Shown here: positions 1 to 11,642 of the stretch, piece by piece
Layout of the letters: the number at the start of each line of letters is the position of its first letter
Numbering within the stretch: position 1 is the stretch's first letter
NCBI RefSeq assembly: GCF_000344685.1
Contig: NW_006920423.1
Span: 499,386 to 563,385 of the forward strand
Direction of reading: 5' to 3'
Length of the DNA stretch: 64,000 nt
Source of the DNA: Gloeophyllum trabeum ATCC 11539
Lineage: Eukaryota; Basidiomycota; Agaricomycetes; Gloeophyllales; Gloeophyllaceae
The notes under the pieces: generated by a model
What the model was told of the DNA's origin: nothing
Database searches by the model: none
Seen by the model: the letters and a program-made list of their open reading frames with translations, nothing else
Program-made: the position numbers and the translations under genes

Positions 1-184
1 CATAGATGTGCTTGTTTGCCATCATGTATAGTTGAGTGGCAAGGTAAAACGTTCGGGTCTTCTTCCTGTCTCCATTGAAGTCATCTGGGAGACGGATCTT
101 GATTTCAGTTGGTCGTGCTTGCATGACTGGTGCAGCAATGCCTGCTCCAGCCGTTTGGGCAGTGGGATCGATCGGGTTCGTCAT
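1..184 (-). mobile_element. Ty3/gypsy-type retrotransposon gag, N-terminal fragment (runs off window)
   Basis: An open frame starts with ATG at 184-182 and continues to the window edge without a stop (61 codons). After a Pro/Ala-rich leader comes IKIRLPDDFNGDRKKTRTFY, then a stretch ending in an LYMMAN-like motif. This is the usual start of fungal Ty3/gypsy Gag: a short hydrophilic head, a DFxGDRKK-type motif, then the first capsid helix. The rest of the element lies to the left of the window. Gag would form the particle that packages element RNA. The frame is intact as far as seen, so this may be a young copy. Assignment rests on motif recognition only. Confidence 0.6.
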
Positions 185-302
185 GGTTCTGGTTCAAGGG
201 ACGGGATTCCACTAGGGAGTCCAACAAGGATGATCAGGAGTAGAGGAGGGGTTGCCTAGGCTTGAAGAAGTCGGCAAGTGTCGTAGAAGAGTTCAACCTA
301 AT

Positions 303-600
303 GTTAGGAAGCGATGTCCTAACTAGTCGTCTTGAGATAACTGGGCCACGTGCCAACAGTTATGTCGTCACTACCTCAGTAAGCGTACTGAAAGGTAGGT
401 CTGGCCGGGCCAATGCCAACGGTCAAGTCAAGAGTCCAGGTAATCGCTGTATTCAACAGGAGGTTGAACTAAGGAATACATGGGTTTTCCTACAGTATAT
501 ATAGTAACTGGTATAGGGGTTAATACCCAAAGAAGAGAACAATAAGAAAGGACGCGTAAGCTGTCCTGTGAGAATGTAACTCAGAGAAATGAGAAATACA
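303..600 (-). repeat. candidate LTR of the adjacent gag element
   Basis: The segment begins TGTTAGG and ends ATACA, so it has TGT...ACA termini. It carries a TATA-like core near 494-502 and lies 118 bp upstream of the gag start, where a 5' LTR is expected. No clear tRNA primer-binding site is visible next to it and the partner LTR is outside the window, so the limits are tentative. Confidence 0.3.
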
Positions 601-902
601 AGGGCGCCCATTGGTAGAAGGTGAGTCAAGGGAGATAACGTGTGGGAAGAAGATAGCGTCCATGGGAAGTTCTACTCAGAGAAAGGTACTGTCCAATAGC
701 AATGCTCGGAATGGAAATGGAATGAGATAAGCATGGGAAAATCATAACAGACGATGTCGAACTGTGGCACGCTTTTAAGTCAAGTTCAAAGTCCGCCATG
801 TTGAACTTAGCAAATGAGGCGACGCGCATCAGTCAGGCCTGTGGTTGATTTGTTGCTAAGGGTATATATATATATAGAATGATAAGATAATCCTCTGGGA
901 AG

Positions 903-1369
903 CAGTGTTGGCCTTAACCGTGGTTAAACTGAGTTAAACTCTTTTGAACCCGGTTTGACTGTTTTAACCTTAACCATGGTCAAAGTTAAGGCGTGAATGT
1001 CACGTGAACGGAGGAGAACTGCATAATGCAAGGCAAGGGAGATCTTCAGTATGATAAATCAAGGTATCATGTGCTGTACATGTAGGATTGCATTGTACTG
1101 CTGGAGGAGGTGCGACACTCTAACAAATGACTTTTTCGCTTCAAGGCGCATTCAGGACTCAGGAGGACGGGTGGCGTGTGCCGGACCTAAGAATGGGACA
1201 CACATACTTTCAGAGTTTAATGACATCATGCTACTATTTCTGGTAAGAACACGACATGTGCATATCACACCTTAATCTCTTAACTTTGGTCAAACCTGGG
1301 TTATACCTGGGAAAGTGGCTAAACCCGGTTAAATGGTCAAGGGGTTTAGCCTCAACCAGCCCAACACTG
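903..1369. mobile_element. hAT-type MITE (467 bp) with 8-bp target duplication
   Basis: The ends are CAGTGTTGG and CCAACACTG, exact inverted complements, continuing inward as imperfect repeats rich in GGTTAAAC/GGTTTGAC-type motifs for roughly 90 bp. The flanks are CTGGGAAG (895-902) and CTGGTAAG (1370-1377): an 8-bp target duplication with one mismatch, diagnostic of hAT transposition. No transposase frame fits inside, so this is a non-autonomous element moved in trans. Confidence 0.8.
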
Positions 1370-1377
1370 CTGGTAAG

Positions 1378-2960
1378 TGTATCTCAACAGGCGGTTGGCT
1401 TATCATAAATGCAAGTCTGGTATTCGGCTGGTAATGTGATTGTAGACATGCTAAAATAACTGGAATAAGCGCCAGCCACTACCAGCCACGGGACAATGGA
1501 CGTTGTTAGTGACAGCGTGCCACGGCGTCACTGTAGTGGGATAAGTTGTACTATATATTAGCTCATGCAGCATACATATAGAGCGATGCGGAATTATATG
1601 GTAGTTGTCGCCCGCCACTCTCCTCATCATTGATGGTGGTGGTGGGGCAGCCTGTGGTATACAGGTCCAGTCAATTTCGATAAATTCTAGATAAATCATA
1701 TTATATTTCTAGAGTACGTATAAAACTTAACTACAGAGTAGGGTACGTCTACGATGCCATTCTGCACGGATATACACATGTGTCAGATGTGGCATAGGAG
1801 AAAATAAAATATAGATGCTCATAAATGTGCACCTACCTGGAGATACCTGCAGGATACTATCAGGGTAGTTATTTGCTGCATAGTCAGCATGGTAGATCAT
1901 TAACGAAGCATACAGGACGAAGGGGAACATGCACTTACTAGGTGGGGAAGAGACAGGGATAAATGGATCAGTGAAGCGGTCGGAAATGCCCCAGTTCCAC
2001 AGAGAATAAATTAAAGGGTATAAACCTCGTAGAAATGTGCAGAATGCCTCCGCATAGAAGCCAGGGAGTGAGAAAAAGCGAATATATTGGGAGGGTGTCC
2101 ACAATATTACTCACCTCAGGATGGGAGAAGGGCATTCCTGGACCATTGCAAGGTCACCATATACCTACCCCTCCAATATGAGGTGAAGGATTACTTGATG
2201 CAGGATGGTACCAAAAGCATTGGACTTGGGGAGATTGGTACCTCAGCTGCCTTTGTCCTCTGCTCTCACGCATGTCCATGGAGGAGCATATGAATTCAGC
2301 ATTAAATAGAAAGACACTGTCTGGTGTAGTAATAATACATAAGGAGTCTAAGGGTCTTTTGCTTTGTATTCTCGACGGATAGATTATTTCTAATACATTG
2401 GTAAAGGGCAAGCACCAGGCTCTTGAATGCAAATTAGCCTGACATCTTATGACATGAGATATTATGTTCAATCTCATTTGATTTTGCTAAAGAGATGGAG
2501 ACAGTAGCTTCTTGAATCTTGTAGGAAATAATTGTTCACTACTTTCTGTTGAAATAATCCTGGCAAACGTAAGACGAGCACGTTTGCCCCAGGCGGTCGG
2601 TTGCCCGAAGGGCAATCGCGTACTATACAACGAGTAGATACAGCGACTATATACGAGTTCCGCATAAACATTCACCCACAACGGCCGCCTATGGTGGCCC
2701 CGTCCTATCGCGCGCGAGCTCGCAAGCTCGACCGATAACCCCGAAATTCCAACATTTTCTTTATTGATAATATTAATATGCGGGAGACTCGGTGGAAGCG
2801 CATGCAATCGACGCGTTAGTCGCTTAGCTGCCTTACATAATTCCGGTAAAACCTCGGATGACGAGTTGAGCCAGCCGTCTCAGAGCGGGGCTCGATAATG
2901 ATAGAGTTGCAATAAAATAAAATAAAAAGAAAAAAGAAGAAAAATTGGGATTGTTTGTTT
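1378..2960. other. intergenic, no recognisable gene; cluster of short hairpins
   Basis: Only short unsupported frames occur. Around 2562-2740 three short inverted repeats follow each other: GGCAAACGT paired with ACGTTTGCC, TTGCCC with GGGCAA, and GAGCTC-type pairs near 2717. An A-rich tract lies at about 2910-2945. No similarity to a known gene family was seen. Confidence 0.5.
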
Positions 2961-3123
2961 GGGGACCATAGTAAATGTCCCGCAGACCTTTCTTTGTTCA
3001 CTCAAAGGACATTCTTCATGTCCAGGTTATGGTCCAGCAAGGACCGTTCTAGAAAGCGTTCTCCCAACTGGGAGGTGTTCCTGGCATGCCCGCCAGCGGG
3101 ACATCGGTCTCTTTCCGCAGTGT
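2961..3123. repeat. dispersed repeat, copy 1 (inverted relative to 11643-11800)
   Basis: About 160 bp matches the reverse complement of 11643-11800 with scattered differences. Shared blocks include the stretch from ATGTCCCGCAGACC onward and CCTGGCATGCCCG. The copy lies just downstream of the first amidohydrolase. The second copy is beyond the second amidohydrolase, so the pair brackets that locus in opposite orientation. Probably a degenerate foldback or MITE. Confidence 0.65.
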
Positions 3124-3255
3124 TTCCAATACAGGTTATAATGAGGACGTGGTTGATTCAGTATTAAATCAAGCGGCCACTGTCATTAACATCATCGACA
3201 ATCATACACCCTGAGCGCCTGCTGACATCAAGTACCCACACAGACCCCGCCCTCC

Positions 3256-4924
3256 TCAATCCTGGAACTTAAACTGCCACTGCTTCTTCACCTCCGGAAA
3301 GTCCGGCACAATAACATGCCTGTTCCCATCCTGGCCCATAACCGGCGGCGTATGCCACTCTGCAGGGCTGACCTTGTGCACGCGCCCGTTGATTACGATC
3401 ACGTTCAACTTGTCGTGGTCCTGCAGCACCGTGATGTCCTCCAGCGGATTCCCATCCACCAGGATACAGTCAGCGTAGTACCCGGGAAGGATCTTGCCGA
3501 GCTCGTGCGAGCGCATGAACAGCTCGGCGACGCCCGTCGTCGCTGCCTGGATGGCCTCCATCGGCGTGAAGTCGATGAGTTTGACGAAGTGCTCGAGGTC
3601 GCGCGCATACGTGCCGTGAGGGGTCCAGGCGAAGCCGTAGTCACTATTATCTGTTGGTCAGCAATGAGGGACTACATGGGACAGGGACAGCCACGCTCAC
3701 CCTCCGGGGAGGACCTTAATGCCCCGCCTCTTCATCTCCTTCAGCGCCTTGATGCACGTCTCGAGTTCGCGCTTGTACCCTCGCTGCTCCGCCTTCGTCT
3801 GGCTGAACCCAAAGTCCGCCGCCTCGTACAGCGTCGCGTACAGGATGTGGATCGCCGGCGCGACCCAGTGCTTGTCCTTCGCCTTGTCGAGCATGTCCAT
3901 CCCCTCGTCGTCGATGAAGGATGCGTGGTAGATGACGTCGACGCCGTGCTTGACGCACATCGTCACCGAGTCTCTAGCGCGGGCGTGCGCGCAGACGAGC
4001 TTGCCCGCCTTGTGCGCCTCGTCGACGCACGCGGCGGTCTCCTCGTCGGTGAAGTAGCAATCTTCAGCTGAGCGGTCGTCGCAGATCTGTGGTAGATTGA
4101 TTAATATGACATTGGTGCGAGTGGCGAAAATGAAAACTTACCGCGTCTCCGGACATGCTGAGCTTGATGTTGTCCACGCCGAGGGCGATGTGGTGCTTGA
4201 TTACTTCGCGCATTTCTTCTGGCCCGTCGGCGAAGACTGTTATGCCAGCCTCGAGTTCCCCGTCGCGGCGAGCCATCTCCATCCCATTGGCAAGGTACCG
4301 AGGGCCAGGGATATCACCGGCATTGATAGCATCACGGATCACCACGTCTAACCTGTCTTTCGCCGACGCAGCACCGAAGCACCTGTAGGATGATACTCAG
4401 GTGAGATAGACGTCCAGCGGAAGTGAACGCCGTCGCTCCGTACATGGTGTACCCCGACTCGAGGTAGGCAAGCGCCGACCTCGCAGTCAGCAGTGTGTGC
4501 TCCTCGACGCCCATGTTCCCCAGCTTGACCATGTCTCCGCCGTTCCACGACAGATGAACGTGAGCATCGCCGAGGCCGGACATGAGCGTTCTCCCGCGGC
4601 CATTGATGACTCTGACCTTTGGGTTGTTGACGAGCGTTGTCCGCTCGGGTACCGAGCCCACTTTCGTTATGCGTTCGCCTGGTATACCCACAGGTATTAG
4701 TATTTGAATTATTGAGACAGCTAGGCGATATGCGACTCACCCTCTATTAGGACGTCACCCATGTACGGCTCGCGGCCGGTCGAATCAAGGATGTTGACAT
4801 CGAGAAAGAGGATCTTGTTGTCGGGGTGGGTACCCGCCATCTGATAGTTCTTCGGCCTCAGCCAGGAAGGTGTAGAGTTGTCGACGTAGCCATTAGTGTC
4901 CGTCGCGGTTGTAGCGGTAGACAT
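3256..4924 (-). CDS. metal-dependent amidohydrolase (imidazolonepropionase-like), paralogue 1
   Basis: Five exons: 4924-4741, 4678-4444, 4382-4142, 4086-3701 and 3643-3256, giving 477 aa. Introns are 55-62 nt with GT..AG ends and all phases agree. The protein shows the amidohydrolase TIM-barrel set: HxH in GLGDAHVHL (H101, H103), the bridging lysine in NIKLSMSG (K213), metal histidines in VCAHARARD (H254) and VIYHASFID (H274), and the final aspartate in GGDYGF (D350). An N-terminal beta-sandwich part (VNILDSTGR..GDVLIEGERI) precedes the barrel. Family members hydrolyse C-N bonds in cyclic or peptide-like amides; substrate unknown. It is cytosolic by sequence (no signal peptide). It is a close paralogue of 8414-10119 and lacks one intron found there. 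Confidence 0.88.
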
Positions 4925-5034
4925 AGTGACGGCCTGCTAGGATAATCTACCGGGTGGAAGCACTTAAGGTGGCAGGGGGGATACTCTCAGAAAGAAAGAG
5001 TAGGAGGGCGGTATGGGATATTAGGCTAGTTTTC

Positions 5035-5042
5035 CTTATATA
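5035..5042 (-). promoter_or_regulatory. TATA-like box of amidohydrolase 1
   Basis: TATATAAG on the minus strand lies about 110 bp upstream of the start codon at 4924. Position and sequence fit a core promoter element; no other element was identified. Confidence 0.4.
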
Positions 5043-6816
5043 CGACGGAGTGGCACTATGAAGCCCCGTGCGCAATACTCGGAGGCGGCACGAAGCTTCG
5101 CGGTAAGGATGGGGCATCGCTGGCGCAGCAAGAATACGTATGAGGAGCACGGGTTCAAGATATCGAGGTTATCCTTAGATGAGAGCGTGAAGGGAAAGGA
5201 TGGAACAGCGGGCCAATCACAGCCCAGAAGAAGCGTCACCATCTTTCACACTGTCCCAGGCTTTGTTGGTCCATGGCGCGTGGCCCGAAGAAGTGGGTAG
5301 CGGCCGAAGTGGCGAGAGTCTAGTCTGTAACGAATGGAAACTATGCGGGAGGAGGTGAAAACGGAGAACCGTCGGCGGCCTGAGGTTACTCTGGAACTCC
5401 AGTGCTATGAGGTAACGCGAAGCCCAAGGATATCTGTACGCCTCCTCGACATCTCATCAGTAGTATCCACGGGACCATGGCCACATATCACAATGACCTG
5501 ACCATTCCATCACTTGGAAGTGATGACACAGACTGGTAAAGGACGGATCGCCGTTGGAATCGAAGTTACATGACAAACGGCTGAACAAATGACTCAAGTG
5601 TTTCATGGCAGAGGGTCGCGCATTCGAACCTCACCAGATGATATAACACACGCGATATGTGCGGAATCTGTCCCGCCGTTCCGTCTGACCTATGTATCCG
5701 AGCTGGTCGGTCAAAGTCAGCGACCAAGCTTTCATAACTACGGATGGAAGACCGATTGTGCAATCTATGGATGTTGCGGCAAGCCGAAGAGTAGGCGGTT
5801 GCGATGATCTATAGACTACTGCTTTGACGTCAGGCGAGCTGGCATACCAGGAGTCTCTGTGGTTTACCATTATACTGCTTATGTGCCGAATGAAATTGCG
5901 GTACCTTCGGTAACAGTATTGACGTGTATGAAAGAAGGGTAAAAACGAGGTGTCCGCTCATCTCTGTGCCCCTGTTCACCAGTTACCGGGGCTTGTTTAC
6001 AGGCTGTAAAGCAAGAGGGCGATAGAAGAGAGTATCATAGTTATCGGACGGCAGACGTCGTACGGCGCGGTTGGAGAAGAGCATAGGGGGATACCCTAGA
6101 TACCTAGGCAGCTGCCAGTGCAACACAGCAAGCCGAAGGTCGTGTCCGACTGGATCGTGTCAATTGGAAGACCGTGACGTCTCGACTCTCGACCGTGACA
6201 TACGCGTTGTCACGTGATGTGCAGAATATTCTCAGCCACAGCCTCAGCCTCAGGCTCGTACGCGCGAGTCCGAGTCGACTTGGATAACGACCGCGCTCCG
6301 AGTCGTATAAAAATCTAGGTATTTATCATTCTGTCTTATGCTGAAACAATCAAAATTCTCAAAGTGTCAACCTGAAGGCCACATTTTGCACCCCTCCCTC
6401 TGTTATTGAAGGCGATGTGCTAACTCCAGTATACTGGTATCGCCCTAACGTACTGTAGGCACATCAACCGCAGCGATTTCTTTGCCAAAGGTGGATTGAG
6501 GGCCGATACTCGGAGATTCATGTCCCGCCCTGCTCCTCTGGTCATCCTCGAGGCCGTGAGGACGCGGCATATAGGCCCTAAATGCAGGGCGCACTTGAGC
6601 TACGTGTCGCCGCCGTTGGTCAAGCGGACTAAAGTTTTTGGGCTCGCTGATCTCTCATCTCTCTCCGCTATGCTTTGGCTTGTCCTGCTGCGGGTCATCA
6701 TGATTTCCTTTAGGTAAGCATCTCGAGGGTCCGTTCATGCCGCTTCATGCACGCATATATATTAAGATCATTTAGGATGTGCGGAGATATATCCGTCCCG
6801 GGATTCCATTCCAAAG
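5043..6816. other. intergenic between amidohydrolase 1 and the P450 pseudogene
   Basis: No frame longer than about 80 codons looks coding on either strand. The stretch may contain decayed 5' sequence of the P450 pseudogene, but nothing could be aligned by eye. Confidence 0.4.
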
Positions 6817-8085
6817 ATGCTTACACTACCGATCTTCCAGCTCTCCATACCAGTCTCTCTACTCCTGTCTGTTATAGTCCGAAAGCTCGTCCGCTCGTAT
6901 CTATCTCCTCTCCGTAATCTTTCAGGGCCGCCAAGCATGAGTATATTCTCTGGTAGTATCTGGGAGTTGTTCTCCAGCGAACCCGGAACTGTGAATGATC
7001 GCTGGCTCGAACAATATGACAGTGTACAGGTGCACATGGTTATCTAACGTCAGTTCCTATTATCCTCGCTTCGATGAATGCTATTGATTAGACTTGCCCA
7101 CCCGCACATACAGGATAATTTTCTCCTCACGAGTGATCTGAGGGCATTGCACCACGTAGTTAGATCCCGGGCGTATGAGTTGCCTCTGAAAGCAAGGGAG
7201 AACCTTGGGCGAGCGTCGGACCGGGTGAGTGACTATCCTATGTGTCCTCCGCTTCGTCTGAGAGGGATATTTGCAAGGGATTATTGTAGTCGAAGGTCAG
7301 TACGAGATGACGAACTAGTGTTGCATGCTTAATTGCTACTAAAGGGTCTCATCCAACATTGATGGCCTGATAATTCTCCACAATGACTAGGGACCGGCGT
7401 TCGGACCGGGCAGTATCCGTGAAATGACTAGTATCTTTCTCTACAACACAATCCAGGTATACTTCTATTCCTTGGGGCACTTTACTGGGACCTTGATAAG
7501 AACACAGCTCCGCGACATATGGGCGTCGGAAATTACCAACTCCAGCTCCGGGAGGGACGTCACTGTTGAAATCCTGTCTTGACTTGGAAGACTTACTCTC
7601 GACATCATCGGCGAGGCAGGTGAGAAAACCTTAATTGTTTCAGAAAGTCGAAAGGGTGTAGTTATCAACCGCTCCGAAAGAATATGGGGCGCGGATGCCA
7701 AAGAACAAAGAACTCAAGTGAGCACGCTATCATCTGCCGTTTTCCGCTCGTCCAATATGCTTCTTACAAGTCGGAACGTTGGGATTCAGTTCCCGATACC
7801 GTGACACAGATACCAAGCGTGCGGGGGAACGTTCTGACCTTCCTCGCTGGTATTGGTTATCGATTCTCTGTCGTCGAGTGAGCACTCGTGTCATCTATGA
7901 TATGTAGCCCCGCTCAGTGTGCATTAATGCCATACACAGGATGAAAGCTATTCTGTTTATCTTGCTGCGGTCTTTTGAGTTCGAGCTCGTGGTCCCCAAG
8001 GAAGATATCACCAGCAAGGCCGCGATAGTGACGAGGCACGTTGTCCAGGGTGATCCCACCAACAAGACTCAGTTACCTATCAGAT
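6817..8085 (+). pseudogene. cytochrome P450 pseudogene (heme cysteine deleted)
   Basis: P450 pieces occur in order. A hydrophobic N-terminal anchor is followed by LRNLSGPPS and RWLEQYDSV (6817-7044). An exon reading DLRALHHVV then NLGRASD lies near 7130-7226. A GLL..VEG motif at about 7277 needs one extra base to stay in frame. An exon at 7483-7620 reads RDIWASEITNSSSGRDVTVE then LGRLTLDIIGEAG, with TGA where tryptophan is expected. A C-terminal part runs [32 protein letters not shown] (7770-8085). In the heme loop four residues, including the cysteine ligand, are missing in frame between AG and IGYRF. With a frameshift, an in-frame stop and no heme ligand it cannot be a working monooxygenase. 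It lies on the opposite strand between two amidohydrolase paralogues and is not a recent copy of the two P450s at 41-46 kb. Confidence 0.85.
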
Positions 8086-8413
8086 AAGATTGTACAGCCA
8101 ATCATGAAGCTGCTGTAAATCATATACCGACGTCGGCTTGGGAATCTATTTCTTGATCGATGATCCTTCGCTGCTGTTTAGCATTTGTGGCGGACGATTC
8201 GCGAAATGATTTATTGAAAAACTACCCCCTCCTGGCTCACCGCTGCCCGAGTCGTAATCTAGCTCCGGGGTCGCTCCAATCAATCTTCTACGATGTCCAA
8301 CATGTACGCTTCAGTGGAGACGGCGGAACTCAGCTCGATCCATTCGATATCTGATCATGATTAAAATACGGTGCACGATGCCATAATACTCCTACTCATA
8401 CAGCACCCCGAAC
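8086..8413. other. short intergenic stretch
   Basis: 328 bp between the P450 pseudogene and the 3' end of amidohydrolase 2. Nothing recognised. Confidence 0.5.
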
Positions 8414-10119
8414 TTAAAAGACCGTTTGCCACTTCTTCTTTACCTCTGGAAAGTCTGGTACGATGACATGCCTGTTCCCATCCTGTCCTGCAACAGGGGG
8501 CGGGTGAAACTCGGTCGGAGAAACCTTATGCACTCGCCCATTGATTACGATCACATTGAGCTTGTCGTGGTCCTGGAGGACGCGAATATCCTCCAGAGGG
8601 TTACCGTCGACGAGAATGCAATCGGCAAGGTAGCCGGGCTGGATCTTGCCCAATTCGTGGGAGCGCATGAAAAGCTCCGCTACGCCGGCTGTTGCGGATA
8701 GAATGGCTTCCATTGGTGTAAAGCCCAAAAGTTCGACGAAGTGCTCAATGTCACGGGCATAGGTGCCGTGCGGTGTCCACGCAAAGCCGTAATCGCTACG
8801 AGAATGCCAGAGTCAGAAAGCGTAGGTGTCGACCGAGCGCAAAGCAGGCTTACCCTCCTGGGAGCACCTTGATCCCTCGCTTGTGCATCTCGCGCAGAGC
8901 CTTGATTGCGGTCTCAAGCTCACGCTTGTACCCGACCTTCTCCGCCTTGCTTTGGGCGTATCCGAAAGGAGCCGCTTCGTATAGGGTCGCATACAGCCAG
9001 TTGATGGCCGGCGCGACCCAATGCTTGTCCTTTGCCTTCTCGAGCATGTCCATGGTCGCATCGTCGATGTAGGACGCATGGTAGATGACATCGACGCCGT
9101 GCTTGACACACATGGTCACGGAATCGCGGGCACGGGCGTGCGCGCAGACGAGTTTGCCATACTTGTGGGCCTCGTCGACGCACGCAGCGGTTTCTTCGTC
9201 GGTGAAGTAGCAGTCCTCGGCGGATCGAGTCTCGGTTATCTGCAAATGCGCCGTTAAAGACGATATACACCCCAACGTCAAAAAATTATACCTCTTCGCC
9301 AGACATACTGAGTTTGATATTATCAACTCCCAGCGCTACATGATGGCGGATGACTTCGCGCATTTCATCTAGAAGGAACATCTATGTCAGAGCCGTTCGT
9401 GGGTACACTGAACACGAACATACCTGGACCATCAGCATAGGCTGTAATTCCTGCCACGAGCTCGCCGTCACGTCGAGCCATCTCCTTCCCGTTAGCAAGA
9501 TAGCGTGGACCAGGGATATCGCCGGCATTGATTGCGTCGCGAATGACCACATCCAGTCTTTCTTTTGCAGACGCGGCGCCGAAGCACCTGCATGAAGGAA
9601 TCTTAGCTTCGACAGTAGCGTGGAGATAAGGAGAGATATACGTACATAGTATAACCCGAATCAAGGAAGGCAAGCGCCGATCTCGCAGTAAGCAAGGTGT
9701 GTTCCTCTACACCAAGGTCCCCGAGCTTCTCGAGGTCACCACCATTCCATGAGAAGTGGGCGTGAGCGTCGCCAAGGCCGGACATTAGTGTCCTTCCCCG
9801 ACCGTTCATAACTCTGACTTTTGGATTATTGACGAGAGTTGCCCTCTGGGGTACGCTCCCGACTGCTGTTATGCGTTCACCTGTGCGATGCTTTAGAGGC
9901 CATATCTCTGTGAGAGGTAAGGGCAGTGGACGTACCCTCAATCAAAACGTCGCCCATGTATGGCTCTCTGCCTGTCGAGTCGAGAATGTTGACATCTAGG
10001 AAGAGGATTTTGCTGTCTGGGTGGGTGCCTGCCATGGAATACTCCTTCGGGTGCAACCATGCAGGCGTGGTTCCATTAGTGCGGCCATTGGTCTGGGTAC
10101 CGTTTGACGTGGTAGACAT
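8414..10119 (-). CDS. metal-dependent amidohydrolase (imidazolonepropionase-like), paralogue 2
   Basis: Six exons: 10119-9936, 9880-9646, 9587-9424, 9368-9292, 9239-8854 and 8795-8414, giving 475 aa with introns of 52-58 nt. The same catalytic set is present: HxH in GLGDAHAHF (H101, H103), lysine in NIKLSMSGE, histidines in VCAHARARD and VIYHASYID, and aspartate in GGDYGF. Exon sizes match paralogue 1 exactly for exons 1, 2 and the penultimate exon (184, 235 and 386 nt). The 241-nt third exon of paralogue 1 is split here by a 55-nt intron after the ADGP motif (164 + 77 nt). The two proteins are very similar over their whole length, so this is a fairly recent duplication now separated by a P450 pseudogene. 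Substrate unknown. Confidence 0.88.
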
Positions 10120-11102
10120 GATAGTTGGTTGCGTGAATAGTGATAGAATATGCGCAAACTAAGCCCACAGAGAGGGGGGCGATCGAGACGTAGCTGCTGC
10201 GCAAGGTGTGTAATATACGGAGCATTGGCGCTGTGAGAGAAACCGATACTCACGGCCAAAGGAAGCATCTCTGCACGGACGGAGAATGCATTTAGCGATC
10301 ATCTCACCCAGCTTGAGCATGATACCAAGATAACACGGTGGTAGGAAACCGGACTTTGGGGAAAATCAGACCCGATCACATTTTCGAAGGTGTATTGCGG
10401 CCTTTCACACCTTGCTCAATGTTCCAGTGAATGGTGGATTAGCTTTATAGATTGGCAACCTAAGAAGACAGATTTGCTTCCTTAATCTGTAGAAGGGAAG
10501 GGTGAAACATGACGAAGCCTGATTCTGATAGTAGGTCATCACCTGGAGAGGGATGGTCGATCCATTGGGTATGCTCGGAAAATCCTCCAGTGCGGAGGTA
10601 AAGCCAGTTGGACCTTCTCGGGGTCCACGAACCTGGTTAGACTCGTATTACCGAGAGCCGTGTGGCGTGGTTGTCGATTTCGACGAGTGATACGAAAAGC
10701 CAGGCACGTGCAGACCCTCTCCCTGTTGGAGGCGTGCTACATCAGTCAGGGCACCTAGCCCGCATTCACAAATGCCCAAGAGCAGAACCGTGTCCCGATG
10801 TCGCAGATTGGGCGGGTCAAGGAAATAAAAAAGTCCCGGGTTACGCAGTCCCGGACTCCATGGTAGGTGGTGCACCAGTGCGACGAGACTCATGACCGAT
10901 ACCGATGACTGGTCGTTGCAACCTAATCACGTCGGGATCATCTGGCCAGCCGGCAGCATAAATGGGTTCAGCGGAAGGAAAGCGTGACTTGAGTGAGGTG
11001 ATAGACGATGGTCTAGTCCAATGGAGGAGCATTTGCCAAAGGCAGGTCCGCTGGAGCATGAGATATCTACCATATGATTTGTACGGGTAGGAGATCCAGA
11101 TA
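10120..11102. other. intergenic, no recognised gene
   Basis: Probably holds the promoter of amidohydrolase 2 at its left end. Short frames on both strands have no recognisable domain; one minus-strand frame (10841-11155) runs into the MITE terminal repeat and is probably spurious. Confidence 0.4.
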
Positions 11103-11458
11103 CAGTGCTTTGCATAAAAGTCCGGAAACTGCGCGTTTCTGTTTGTCCCAGCCAAACAATACCTTATAGGGTAACACCTGACCGAGGGCGCGACGGTCCT
11201 CGAGTCAGCCTATATCACTCCTGGGACACAAATGCCCGTCTCAAGGCTGAATAACGTTCAGATCTGTATATCTTCAGGATATCGAGCACGCAGAGGTCAA
11301 AATCCCCCAAGAAAGACCCTCATACATGGATGTCGAAGCGTCCCGCCAACCAGTCAACAGCCCGCGCTACGGTGATCGACTACCCCATATAGGTTTGTTT
11401 GGCTGGCACAAACAACATTTCGCGAATCGCGGTTTCCGGACTTTTATGCAAAGCACTG
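11103..11458. mobile_element. Tc1/mariner-type MITE (356 bp), TA target site
   Basis: Terminal inverted repeats of about 70-75 bp: the left one starts CAGTGCTTTGCATAAAAGTC and the right one ends with its complement. The repeats contain a shared CCAGCCAAACAA block. The element is flanked by TA on both sides (11101-11102 and 11459-11460), and CAGT ends with TA duplication are typical of Tc1/mariner/pogo elements. The 206-bp core has no transposase, so this is a non-autonomous element. Confidence 0.8.
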
Positions 11459-11642
11459 TAACACCCACTTGTTCCCCATGCTTCGGTACAGTCAAGTTTT
11501 CGGCATTGAGCCTTTTTACTTTCAGAGAATTCCGAAGCTACAGTATTCTGACCTACCATAGAATGGCACTGACCGTTGAGGATTAAGCTGATTTCCGTGA
11601 CATCGTACAGTGACAAGTATCACGAGTATGTTCCCCACACAC

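Noticed and set aside
3316..4071. 251-codon plus-strand frame
   Set aside because: Antisense shadow of amidohydrolase 1, crossing its introns; the minus strand has all catalytic motifs.
5628..5720. B-box-like TTCGAACC complement as a second SINE or tRNA
   Set aside because: The T-arm does not pair and the A-box-like match is weak and too far away.
10648..11155. Overlapping frames suggesting a small gene
   Set aside because: They run into the MITE terminal repeat, overlap on both strands and have no recognisable motif.
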